DNA of 64,000 nucleotides from Tigriopus japonicus. Its lineage: Eukaryota > Arthropoda > Copepoda > Harpacticoida > Harpacticidae. The stretch lies in the NCBI GenBank assembly GCA_010645155.1, contig CM021321.1, forward strand, positions 2,145,655-2,209,654, given 5' to 3'. The translations under genes and the position numbers were made by a program. The notes below the pieces were generated by a model that saw only the letters and a program-made list of their open reading frames with translations, was not told the DNA's origin and made no database searches. Shown piece by piece: positions 34,145 to 46,600 of the stretch (position 1 is the stretch's first letter; each line of letters begins with the position of its first letter).

Positions 34145-34977
34145 TCTATCACACTTATTTTGTAGTATTGAAAGTGTTTGGTCAAATCGTAACTACATGC
34201 TTAAGCATCATGCTCTGCACACAAGGGTAAGATGTTGATTCAAAATTCCATTGTAAGCCCATCAATTGAGGAACCTGTCCGCAAAATTGACCCTCACTAA
34301 TTGCTGCTTGGGTAATTAACATTCTTTGTAATTTCAAGTAGCCAAGATCATACCTCAACATATGCAAATCATGCAAAGTTTCATATATTTCCTCCCGTTC
34401 GTATGGTTCAAACTCATTCCAGTCCATCAAAGTGTCGTAGAATGGTACATGTGATCAAATTGGGCGGAGCCTTCTTCGACTATTTAGCAATCAGGCCAAC
34501 AAGGTACTAACTTCCAAAAGTTGGTTCAAGCCCACCCCTTTATTATATGCACACTCATTAGCTCGACATTTATCACAGTCTATTAGGGCAATAAGGAATA
34601 AATTTCTAGTACATACAACCTTGTTGTGGACGCACGAATTGGTTTGTGGACATCTTTGTTCCTTTTTCTTGTCTTGCAAGGCTTCCATTTTTCAAGTCAA
34701 ACATGTGCTTGACCATCAAATGTCGATTGGTTCGACTTCTTTCCAGACCGTGTCAATCCCGCCTGTGGTTCGACCCGTATTGGGCTGGTTTCTTGATGGT
34801 TTGTAATTCTTTTCGGGTCCCTTTGGAAGGTTGGCTTCCCTCTGCGATATCACCCATTCCCATCTCTGAAAAAAGATTCATTTGTTGACTTTCCAGATTT
34901 CAAGCTTCGAATATTTGAACAAGCACAGAGTCATGTATCCAAAATGGCTGCTGTTTTACTCATTCAAATAGAAAGGG

Positions 34978-35305
34978 GAGAGGTAAAACCGTACGTATGG
35001 AAACTTATAGTTTCAACACAGTAGTGAATTTCAACCATGATTCTTTGATTGAATGGCTTGGGGAATCTGGGAAATGTCGTATCTTCAACCAAGTTTTGTG
35101 GAAGAAGAGTCCAGCGCGATTTTGTGAGAGGGTTATCATTTGTGTGCCCTATTGTGGCACAACGTATGATATCACCTCCCGCTCCGATTCTTTGAATGGA
35201 AGGAATTTTGATCATTTGTAATTTGGCTGATCTATACACACTCTCTCCAAAGCATTCCTTCGTGGCGTTTTTCTTCTCTTTAAAGAGCTTCAAGCCAAGT
35301 GGAGC
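34978..35305 (-). CDS. exon-like open frame, function unknown
   Basis: The minus-strand sequence has a strong acceptor (GTTCATTTTTTTCAG) just before 35305. The frame then stays open through APLGLKLFKEKKNATKECFG and about 90 further codons to a stop at 34978. Composition is balanced, with regular Lys, Thr, Cys and Pro, unlike the low-complexity frames around it. The donor, if it is spliced onward, is unclear. A second exon-like segment follows at 34865 after TCTTTTTTCAG and is open in two frames. No family was recognised. It could be part of a lineage-specific gene or a chance frame. Confidence 0.25.
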
Positions 35306-36023
35306 CTGAAAAAAATGAACAAGTGTCCAATTCTAAGGCTCTGAAATGGGCTCACCAAAGGATAGGGAAGTAAGTGTAGATGTACTAACGTAACTTGATT
35401 GTTTGATACCATCAATTGATACAAACATAAACTCCAACTCAGTTTTATCACAATCTGCCGAAGCTAGCAGCATTCATCATCTCCGGTGCTAATGACAATA
35501 AAACGTTGATCCATCAACCTATCTTTGATTGTTCAATTTCATTTTACGAGGACTAATTCATATTTCTAGTGCCCCCACACATTTAAGAGTCATCATTCGT
35601 GTCACTTGTGGTATGAGGACGATCGCGTTGTCGGGCGCGAAAGTTTCTGCGTTTTGGCCTCATATTTTCTAAAGAAGCAGTCATGCGAGTTAATTTGGCC
35701 ACACGCGTGTCTCTCAGGCATAAATTGATTCAATTGTACTCCGGCTACTTACTTATGTATACTTGTTCCCCAAGCATAAGGCGACTTCATCCGACGTGGT
35801 TACACCAAAAAGATGTAGTACTTGCCACTCTCGTTCTTACATATTCTCCATGAAGAGGGTTCCGCATTGTATTGACATAGTGATCTTTGTTATGGGGCTG
35901 GGGAAATAAATCGATAATGAGATCAAGGGTAACATGCACGGGCATTGAATTGCATTATCGCGGATGCGTATTAGCATATTAACGATTATTCCGACTTAAG
36001 CCTTCTGTTTTATTTGTATCAAA

Positions 36024-36140
36024 TTAGTTTGTTAGTGAGATGCCTCGTTGAGATAGTGGATGTGAATGAGAAGCCCTGTGGTCCCTTTTCCATGGGAGAG
36101 ACGAGAGGTCCTTCACCAGTTCGAGTTCATTGTCGTCGTC
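36024..36140 (-). CDS. possible terminal exon, function unknown
   Basis: After TCAATTTGCAG, the minus strand from 36140 reads DDDNELELVKDLSSLPWKRD and on to a TAA at 36024, 38 codons. Both the acceptor and the codon pattern are plausible for a last exon. No upstream partner or family was identified. Confidence 0.2.
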   Translation of the reverse strand, partial: DDDNELELVKDLSSLPWKRDHRASHSHPLSQRGISLTN

Positions 36141-39100
36141 CTGCAAATTGATGAACACCAAAGAGAATTGGTCAAGAAGAATTTGTGAGCCTGTGTGTTT
36201 GCTACGCATTCCTCGGATGTTTCCCTGAACAGACAGCATCTCTTTTTTTGTTCTTTCTAACATCTCGCTTTTTGTTCAACTCAATTGAGTTTTTCTTTCT
36301 CTCCTTTTCTTTGACTCGTGATCCCCGCCCCCTTTGCGACACGCCTTTCCCAATGTCTGTGTCCTTTATGGGCCCAGAATGAACAGACCTCAAGATATAT
36401 TGAGTAGTAACTCGCTCTCAAGGAGCGTAAATCTCGTCTCGGCCATCCTTGGAGTTGTTGCCTCCGTTTCGTGCTTTGTTCGCCGAGTTGTCCCTCTTGT
36501 AAAAAAAGCTTGAAATGTCAAAAAATTTAGGGTGTGACATCCAGCTGAGGCGAGTAGCCTTTTGGCACTGCTGTGATCTCAGGTCTGCTCGGTGGGGGTC
36601 CAAATGTGTTTCCCTGGGGCACGTCACTTTGAGGTTATCCGCGGAACCCGATGTCAGACCGTCACCCTCAGGAGAGCCCTTCAAGTTATTGAATTCAATA
36701 TGTGAAAGCGAACTTTTGAAGGCGACTGAAGTTGATAGAAACGTGGTCGGGTTATAAATACGAGTAAAACTTTTACCAAACAGAGTGCAGATGAATGAGA
36801 AACGTCGTGGCTGTGATCCAATAGAACATGTAAATGCTGTGATCAAGTGAGGGCGTTTTAAGCAGGACTGATTTTGTTGAGAAATGCTTGAGCAGGCAAT
36901 CACTTTTTTGGTCACAAAAGGATTCCTCAGCTTGATAAACTATGCTCATCGTCACAAATAGTCAAATTTGTTCTGGAAGCTAAAGGTGAGCTCGAAAAGC
37001 ACCAAGGGGGGTATTTCAGGCAGCCCGAGAAATCTAATGCTCAGAAGATGTGTCACCCAAAACTTGGAATGCCATTATTACCTTTCCACCTTCCACTTCA
37101 AATGAACTACCGAGTCGCTACCGTGACAACAACGCCCTGGGACAAAGAATGATGCTCGTCACTCCAAAATCGACATGGGCTACTCAAAACATGACTTGGG
37201 GTGAGCCTGATCTTTTAACACCGCTTTTGGAGTACGGGTCATAACCCTATCCGTTCCTTTTTTTCTCTGATGAGTATTACTCGCATTGCCGCCTTATTAG
37301 AAGGTGGATAAATATTCTTTGAATAATTAACAATAAAGAACAAGCCAAATTAATGATTGTCTTGGATACAACATTTGCCAGGCATGAAAATCAACAGAGT
37401 ATATGTAATAATTTCCCGTGGAAGAAAATTATATAAAACGGCCAGTTTAACCAAAAGAGGATTCACACTAAAGACAAATATTTAGACCTACTATAAAAAA
37501 CAATGATATGGAATTTATTCCCCAAGCAATATCATCTCAAAATTTCACATTGGATTAGAATTCTAATTACGATCACGATTTCAAAAAACATTACCGTGAA
37601 TGCAGATCTTCAATTACTAAACTGAACGAACTTTAGTTTTGGATTTTCTTATTTAAAAAAAACTGCATACTCACAGGTCACGAATATGTATTCCAGCTTT
37701 TACAAAGATCCAAACCTTTATCAAACATACATCCACAAAATAATTTCAACATCGATTGGCCTTTGGGGGTTTCTTATCCGCCGTGGAATGAATACAGTGA
37801 GTGCTCTACTTCATATTTCTCATCGAATGTCAGTCTGTCTGAAGAGAAGATCAATGTTCAGCATTCACTTTAGGCCGAGTCATTGGCATGCTTGTCGATC
37901 CACCGCTTGGACTGGCCGTGCAATCAGCAATCAAGCAGATCACTATGATCTCGACTGATCCACCCCGTTACATACATACGTGCACAACTCAGCTGCCTTA
38001 AAACCATTGCTGGTGTTGGCCATTACCTATGTATAGGTCCATTGCATTTGGAAGAACTCGAGAAATATCTTCTTGGGCTCTAGGCCTTGAGCTCAAACGG
38101 GACCTCAAAACATCGGGGAAGTATTATCAAGGAATGATAGTCATGACATTTTTCTAGCAAAAATATCAAGGTTTATTAAGGTAGCATCAAGGATTAAGAG
38201 AAATGAGGAACGATTTGTGATATCTAAATTATGTCGTTGCACAACCAAGTTTTTTGAAGTCCCATCGTTTTTCCAGAGACATTGTGCATGAGGCATCTCT
38301 TTCACGAGAGCACGAATCTCATCTGGTCGATAGATACCAAGTAACATGGAATGGAAAGAAAACCAGAGAGCAAGTCACACGCACACCGAAAGAGAAAGAA
38401 AGAGAGAGAGCGTGTCATGCCGAGCTGTTTGGAAAACGAAGTCGTATCTCATCCTTACGTGGCATTTTTGGGCCTTTGTATCTTTGCCACCTTGAATTGA
38501 AGGCTTCCGTACCCTTCCGTTGTCATGCAAAATTTGGTCTTCTCAGTTTGAAATGACATTTACAGTTGGTTGTACTAGACCCATAGCTCTCAAAGTGTAG
38601 GTAAGAAGCTTATATTGAAACTACGTTTCGATCAGGTGCTTGTTTTTTCAACACCCGGTTTTCGGTTGGTTCGGCAAACTTGGCCGAGACTGAGGTCTCA
38701 ACCATGATGAACTCTGAGATATGTGACGATCATTTTTCATTCCCTATCGTTCCTGAGGTGACATTGAACACAGATTTGAATGTGTCATCCTTGGGAAAAA
38801 GGTAAGTCCTGGCATCAATGACATGAGATTGCAAGAGATCCCGCCGGTCACAATCACAGAATCCTCAAATTCATTCTGGCAAGGATGCTTGGTTCTATTC
38901 CAAAACTCCGAGCCATTTGTGACTGTCTCGTTTGATCGAATATTAGGGGCGAGATAAAATACGCAAAGTTAGTTGGCATGTACCATGTTTACCCTATAAA
39001 TTATGCTTTGTCACTGGCTCATTGGGGTGGAATGCGAAACAAGAAAATGGAGACCAAGATGCTTGCCACTGATACAACACGAATCGCGTCGCCATCGGGT

Positions 39101-41237
39101 TGCTCACCGTCAGATCTGATCATAGAAACGACGGAGGTAGATTCAAAGAGAAGAAATATTGTCCAACCAATGGAGGAAAATTGTACTGCAGGTTGCTTTT
39201 TAAGATTATCATGTCCCCACAAGTTCTTCCTCCTTTTGACCTTCTTTGAGCATAATGAAAAGGTTGATCCACAGAGAGGGAGACACAGACGGATCCACGA
39301 CACTAAGAGGGAGAAAGAAAAAGCTCGAGTCCTTCTCAAAGGAACTTTCGTTTGAAATTCTATGCGGCAGAGGTGTTGACAAGTTGGAGTTCCTTCTCTC
39401 AGTTTGTGGTCCGTGATCTGAAGTTCTTTCCCTTCCCTTTTGGGATCCCGAGTTCGTGTTCCATTCTGCTGTCCCACTGAGAGCTTGGATGGATGCTGGT
39501 TGTTCTTGGCTGTCCTCGCCTAGTTGGATGGAAAGACGTCAGCCGAGAGGGAAATGCATCAAGATGAATGCAAAGAACAACAAGGGGGAAAATACGCACT
39601 GCTTCTTGTGGAACGTGAAAGAGAGAAAGAATATACACCATCTCTCGCTATCGCTCTCTTTCTCTCTCTGTCTTACAGTGGCAGAGAGGATGGTTCTTGT
39701 GCGGTACAATGGTGTGTATAGGAGAAAATCTTATTACCGACAAATTTGCACAATTCCGGTTCGTTAGCTCAATTTTCACGGTATCTTGTGATCGTGAAAT
39801 AAAAGAGAGTGAGACAAAGAGCGAATTGGAAATGTTCAGAATTTCCTCTCAGAATTTGCTGATTCTGTTAGACCACATGCTTGATTGGACTCAAAATGAA
39901 GAATTCCGTTTCAATCCGTCTTTCATCGAAAGAGCCTTGTGAAAATAGCCTCATTCTACAGTATGTAGACGTGGTAAATGGGCACAGACTCATTCGCAAT
40001 TTGTCTCATTAGCGACTATTGAAGTGTTGTGGGCGTGGACTTTGGCACTTGTTATCCATAGCTTTCAAGCTCTAAAAGGGGTTCTAAAGGACAAGGGTTG
40101 GTCTCTACAAATCCCTTCTTGCTTACACGCTTGCAGACAATCCACAGATGTTATCTGCTCATCGTTTGCTTCTATTGCAGCTTCATTTCTTGAATTCGAT
40201 GTACGAAACATCTCGAATTCTTAAAGAATATTCGAAATCCTTGTGTTAATTGACTTCCATTTGAGCCAATCACAGTCATTTCTAGTGCTCCTCATCCAGA
40301 AAATCAAGAAGTAAATAGGATTGTTGTTTGTTTGACGGCAAACTTTAGTCTTAATGGGGTATCATTAGGCTTGATTGATCTTCCAGAATCAGTTTATCTG
40401 ATTATATATACGTATAAAACAAAAGAAGGAATTGTAACGAACACATGATGGGATTTCAAAGCAAGGTAATATTCCAACAAATATAAAACATTTCACTCTT
40501 TTTTCCTCTTCTTCTTTTTGTCCCAGGTGAGTCTGGACCTGAATGTAAAGATCATGTCAGGTAGATAGCTCTTTGCCTCATGCACTAAACAATGTTAGTC
40601 TATAAAGCCTCACGTTGCCAAAATGTCTTTCCATGCAAGCAGCAGGAAGTCTTTCACGCTTCGTTACCGCCATTGTGCGATTTGAAAAACGAGAAAAACC
40701 TTACTCCCACACGCACAAATCGAGACAAGATGATGATGATGATGATTCGAGAACCACTAACAACACCACTCGCTTTATCTCGATTGGGCCCGTACGATTA
40801 CAGTACTAGATCACGACGATCTCAGGCATGATTTCAACGAATGGTATCGAGAGACGGGTAATATCCGTGTTAAATCCAGTTAGCATTGTCACAAAGGCCG
40901 TTATCCTTTTGGTTAGGTATATTTCCAAACAGTTGTAGCATCACGGTTATAAATTTTTTGACAGTATAAGTTTTTGATTCTTCTCAGCAAACAATAATTC
41001 GGCGGGTTTTCGAATATCGAACCCAGACATAAATACGCACACACGTTTTGAGTCCAATCATAAATTACTTGCACTTGAAGGCAGCGAACTTTCGTTTTCC
41101 ATGATCGATCTTGTTCAAAAGTTTTTGTTTAGTTATTATCACAGGGGTTGAGGCGATGATGAGGTTCGCCAACAACACGATTCTTTGGTTGAACCTTCAA
41201 AACCAGAGGGGCCTTGGCATTTTCGAGGGCCTTCTTC

Positions 41238-43692
41238 TCACACTTCTCCATGCATGAACCCCGTAGGATTGGCATCTGCAGCTGAGCTCAGGTCATCAGG
41301 ATTACTATCTGCGAGAAAAGAGCTAGTGTTATTCATAGGAGGGACGAATTCACCAAACACCTCGCTTTGAAGAACACCTTCATACTTGAGACGCTTGGAC
41401 AAGCACAAGAAAAAATGACCGATTTGTTCCTTCAAAGACACGGAAGCATTGTACACTGGTTGGTCACGGACAAAAATCTTGCCAATATGACGGTAAAGAT
41501 TCGGAATAGCAAGGGTACCTCTACTGTTCTGTTTTTAAAAACCATACACAATTCAATAAAGCAATCCAAAGGTATGAATATACATTCAGCTATTTTGGAA
41601 GTCTATCGGTCTCCTTTCTATATTCCTAAAGACTGACCTGAGGATGTGGCTGGAGGTTGAGCCCGAAAAGTTGAATACATCACGTGGAGGTCGAGCTGTT
41701 GAGGAGTGGAGCATTGGTCTCTTTGAATGGGACTCACGCCCGGCATTGGAACCGACTTGCCTAGAAAGAGACCAGTACCATCTTCTCATGAATATTCTGA
41801 ACGTGGTGTTCAATCGAAGCAGCCCAATCATCACTTACTTTGTCCTCGAGGTTTCCCTGAGTTCATGTACTTCTTTTGTCTGGCTCGACAATTTTGGAAC
41901 CACACTTGAGTCACTCGCTTACTCAAGCCGGTGATTTGAGCTATTCGCTCCAGATCTTGACCGTCAGGGTTGGAGTCGATTTGAAAATTTGCCTGCAGGA
42001 TTTGAATCTGTTCCTCGGTGAAGGTTGTTCTCATCCGTTTGGTTTTCTTCTTGTTTTGAGATTCTGTCTCTCCACTCTCTGCAATATGATCCAAAGAGAC
42101 GACCTCTTAGACTATGAATCTGAGCTTGAACCAATCGTGTTTGCTTCACATTAGTGAAAATAGTGGGCAGGGAGTTCATTTCTAGTAGATACTCACCATC
42201 AGAAGAGGTGTGACCTCCGTCGACGATTTCCATATAATGGGATTTGCACAAGACTCGGTTTTCATGGATTCCAAATTCCTCTCCAGTGGATAATTGCCTC
42301 TTGCAGGCATCACAAGCGAAACAGGCGAGGTGGTAAAGTTGGTCCCTGGCTTTTCGCACCCAATCAGCAGGCGAAATTAGACGGCAACACTTGAAGCATT
42401 TGGCGCCAAACAATCTGTAATCGTCAAGAGACCTTTTTGAATGGCACTCGTGGAGAGCGACTGTTTAGAATAAAGCGCAACGGCATAAAACGAAAGGTTT
42501 CGATTTCAGATGGCCTAAATTGACGTCAGGGTGGGAGTCACATCGTACATTACCAAGGAAGAATGAAACGGGAATGATTGGGACATTTTTGGTATTTGAA
42601 AAGAGGACGCAATCGTTTGTTATTAGTGGCTGGGTGGATATACGTGGAACGATACCAAAACGCCTTGCATTGTGAACCGTCTCATTTGGAGATCGGATTC
42701 AAAGATTATTTGAAAAGCAACAACTCCTTACTTGGCATAGTCCAGTTTACAAAAGAGTTGATCGTCTCTCAGAAAACAGCTGGCATGGGAATCCAGCATG
42801 GTTTGACAAATGGAACACCTCAGACATTCAGAATGCCACGATCGACTAGCCACTTGGAAGATGTAACGATCACTGATGACATCACCACATAAACTGCAGT
42901 CCACGGGCTCGGTCTGAAATCAAACACAAATTCAAACACTTGGTTTTGCTCCGGTTCACTGGATAGGACAAATTTCTAAGAGTGTTGTCTTTCCGAAGAG
43001 TTCAAATTATAAACAAATGAAAATTGATTTGGTTTACATTCCTAAGATCCGCCAGAGCAGAAATGAAAGGTAAAATATCCTGGGAAATGGACACCCTTCT
43101 AGAGTGACAGTCGAAAACTCGCAAAGTGCTTGCCTTTGGACAATTGAGTCGACATTGGACAAGGAATGTACCGCCACCACCTCGGTGACGATGAGCGCCA
43201 TTTTCTCATCAACCGACAAACTGACTTGCCATCCTTTATCTCAGCACGAGTCTGCCTTTGTGGAATGTACAATTGATAACTCTTTGATTCGTGACAGGTT
43301 GGAGAGAATTCGTGAAAAGGGCCAAATATAGAGCTGACGACGATATTTTTGTCCCTTGACAAACAACCTCACAATGGTCTCTGACGATTGATAAACTCTA
43401 GGTGTCGACCAAAGTACCCCGAATGATCCCAAATTTGGCCTTAAACCCTTGATATCGCCATTGCGAAAAAATCGTCCTTCCTTACCTTGGTAATATTGAG
43501 GTCTGTGAAGGTGGGATTGGGTTGTTGACTAGGGTGTTCCCACTTCCAAGGTAGATCTGTTCGGTTCATGTCCACCGTGGGTCCAAGCACATCGCCTGGA
43601 CCACCGGGTGCTGGTCTTTTATTACTAATGTGAATTTCATCCACTCCACTATTTTGGCAAACACTTCCCGGCTCTTCGTTGGAGATGGCCAT
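41238..43692 (-). CDS. Awh: LIM-homeodomain transcription factor Arrowhead (Lhx6/8 class)
   Basis: Five exons on the minus strand: 43692-43486, 42913-42732, 42414-42197, 42078-41839 and a less certain 41377-41238. The phases are consistent and give 328 aa. LIM1 ([20 protein letters not shown]...CKLDYAK) is in exon 2. LIM2 ([21 protein letters not shown]...[11 protein letters not shown]) is in exon 3. The homeodomain ([20 protein letters not shown]...[15 protein letters not shown]) is in exon 4 and is nearly identical to Drosophila Awh, including the [20 protein letters not shown] stretch. All zinc-ligand Cys/His positions appear present. Awh controls abdominal histoblast, imaginal and neural development in flies; vertebrate Lhx6/8 controls interneurons and craniofacial tissue. 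The last exon, ending [10 protein letters not shown], is placed by frame and weak resemblance to the Awh C-terminus. The start ATG could lie in a further upstream exon. Confidence 0.9.
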
Positions 43693-46600
43693 TGCACTTT
43701 GGTAACAACTGATTGATTGCACCTGGCATAGATTGTAGCCATTCACTGGTCCAATATCCGAGAGCTTCTCCACTGTCTTTGAGTGTGTTCAGATAACTAA
43801 CCAGACCACTATGAAAAAACTTCCATCCACTTTTTCTCGAAACGATTTGTCTCCACTTCACAACGGCAAGCGCCCATGACGCCGAGTGTGAAGATCCTCT
43901 TATTCCCTTTCGTTTCCTTGTCTTCCAAATCCCGCTTCACCAAGTACGAAGAGAAGATAGCTGAGACAGACGGACTCGATCGTCGTCAGCGCCGTTCGCT
44001 CAGCGCCGCCACTCAAGAGGAGGAGCTTCCAAGGCGAGAAAGGCTGGGGCGAGGCGGAGTTTACCACGGGGTTCGAAGAGTTCGGGAATGCGACCTCATT
44101 TGGTATTCCAAGAGCAGATGAAGGGGAAAAGAGGAGGATAAACTGACTTGAGTGTGTAAGTGAGTGAGTGAGTGAGTGAGTGCGTGCGTGAGGGAGTGAT
44201 GGCGCTCTTTAGCTGGTGGACCGGGCTTTTGGAGAGACTCCTTGGTTGTCGATGCTGCTTGACTATCAGCATGACTAGTGAGATAAGAGCTCCTTTTTTG
44301 CAGATGGGAGGAAGAGAAAAAGTAGTTGCAATTCGAGTTAAGCTTTTTGAGTACTTCTCGATATGGCCATGGCCCCCGAGAGCTCGTGCCTTTTTGGCTA
44401 TTCAGCAATCAGTCCCCTATTGAAGACGATGGGCTCTTCGAGGAGGAGACGAACTAGCGATTCACTCTCTCACTGACTGACTGAGTGAGTGAGTGAATGA
44501 GGGGACGAAAAAATGCCATTGACAGACAAGGCGAGCAGAATCTTTGTCAACTTTGGCGAGTGCTTGAGGGAAACATGATTCGAATTCCAAAGAAATCACC
44601 TGGGGAATTCGATGCCTGTCCCCCAACTCCTCTTTTCCGTAAGCTTACCATCGCAGTTCATGGTTTTTGCTCAACAACGATCGACTAGAAACATTTGGAT
44701 ACCAAGAAAGTATTGCTTTTAGTCTCAAGCAATCTTTTTGTGCGCCTGAATTTCTGCCACATGGCTTGTCTAGATCCGCATATTTGAATCATATTTCCAG
44801 ATATAGCATCAGTGAGGGGTTCCCCCTCCAGCTGAAAACGCTGAGAGTCAGTCCATTATTTGGTTGACATCGGCTTCCATGCCTTGAGTTCCATCATCCA
44901 GACGGCTCCATTGGCAAACACACACACATATACATGTGTGTGGTAGGTAGTCCATGGCAGAAGAAGTCCTACTGGTTGTGGAGTAGAGTACATAAAAGTG
45001 AGCTTCTGAACCATTCAGGAGACTCTTGCGCATCAACTGAACTGAGTGCCAGCTAACACCATCGAACAAACGCGCGGCTCTGTGGTTATAAGAGAGGGCC
45101 ATTATGTGGCGATGTTTCCACTTCAATGCCTGCTTTACAACTGTAACATGGACACAATGAGCAATATGCACTGGAGACTGTCAAAGAGCCAACCACGACT
45201 CACCAAAGCGGCAACAAAAGTCAATGAAGCTCAAGGTAAATATTATAAAGAGGAAAACAATTTTCATGCATTGACTGAATTGGCAACAAATGAGAAGTCT
45301 CATTTGTGCTCACCACCGTTTGAATGGAACTCCACTGGACCAACGTTCATACGTTCCGCTTCGAATTGGAATGAACAAAGCGCGTTAAGATTTGAAATTG
45401 GGAATGGACTATAAGTTCACTAATAACTTGGGGAGTTTGTTAGCTTGAAAAAAAGGGGATGAAGAGAATTCTTTTATTCTTCCACCTCATTGGCCGTGAT
45501 GGATGAGACATACACATTTTAAAATTCAACCCTTAAAAAAGACGCTTCAAGGAGTTGGCATATTCGATCGATCCTTTAATGGCTTGACATGTACTCCCAA
45601 GGTCAACTTTTTTTCTAACCCAGAGTTGCTATCCCTTAGAGATCCTGGGAATCATGTTCTGAAACCATTTGTATCCGATTTGCTAACCCAGAACCACTCA
45701 GAAGACGAGAATTGGCCTCATGGTGGGGAGTGGAGACTCGATCAGAAATTCAAAGCTTGATCAATGGATTCTTGTGGCATGCTTTCTATTGATCTCTCGT
45801 AGCACTCTCCGATGGAGTTTGTCTGAATTCTGGAGCATATTGATTGAATTCTTTCACCTTTGTCACAAAGTAACCGACTCCCGCTGATTCTCCTCGGACA
45901 GACCGGTACAATCATCATCACAAGAATCGCCCGAGACCGAACCAAAAACTGACGGAACTGTTCAAATTGAACTACGGATTGAGAAAGAACAGATCGGTGA
46001 CGCGTCAGCTCTGAATATGCTTGCTTTGAACATATTCAAATCGCTTGTGTGGTCTCAAAGGCAATCCTTTTTGCCCCAGATCCATCGGATCATGCGAGAG
46101 AGTTCATTTCGGGTATTGATATCATTAAGAAGTCAGACAAGGAGAGGAAGAAAAACCATAGAAACCTGCCGAGTCATTATGATTTTCAAGATCAGTCTTT
46201 GTGACTTCTGCTGTGGCTCTTTCACGTTTGCTTTGTGACGAATGATAGCTATTTTTCAAAAGGGGTCTCTCGTTCATCCCCAACACCCAAAGATGTACTG
46301 GAATCCTCTTTGAGTCTTTACAAAGTCGAATCGAGTCGAATCTTGACGATGAATTCTCTTGCCTTAAAGGTATCAAGACAATAACCAACATATTCGTATA
46401 TTTTCATAATTATTCAAATTTTAACATCGAATGAAAATGATAGTATTGAATTCGATAGTGTAATAGATACATATTCAAATAACATTGGTCACATTGGTGT
46501 TTCTAAGTATATGGCCTCTCCCCATGAGCCCAAATCAAGCGATCATTTATCAGCTGTTGTCCAAACCCTAAGGCCATGAAACCAGCATGCACGTTTGGCT

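Larger units (their letters stand above)
34145..41237. other. gene-poor region downstream of Arrowhead with unassigned exon-like frames
   Basis: Seven kilobases without a recognisable protein family. Two minus-strand frames at 34978-35305 and 36024-36140 look exon-like and are listed separately. A plus-strand frame near 38275-38340 sits between TTTTCCAG and CAA|GTAACA but is only 22 codons. No RNA genes or clear transposon ends were seen. Confidence 0.4.

Noticed and set aside
36418..36915. 165-codon minus-strand frame
   Set aside because: No family resemblance, a non-ATG or arbitrary start and mixed composition. A shorter exon-like part near 36420-36490 is open in two frames, so no frame can be preferred.
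39019..39477. 152-codon minus-strand frame overlapping a 125-codon plus-strand frame
   Set aside because: The two frames overlap on opposite strands and neither shows domains or flanking splice signals strong enough to choose between them.
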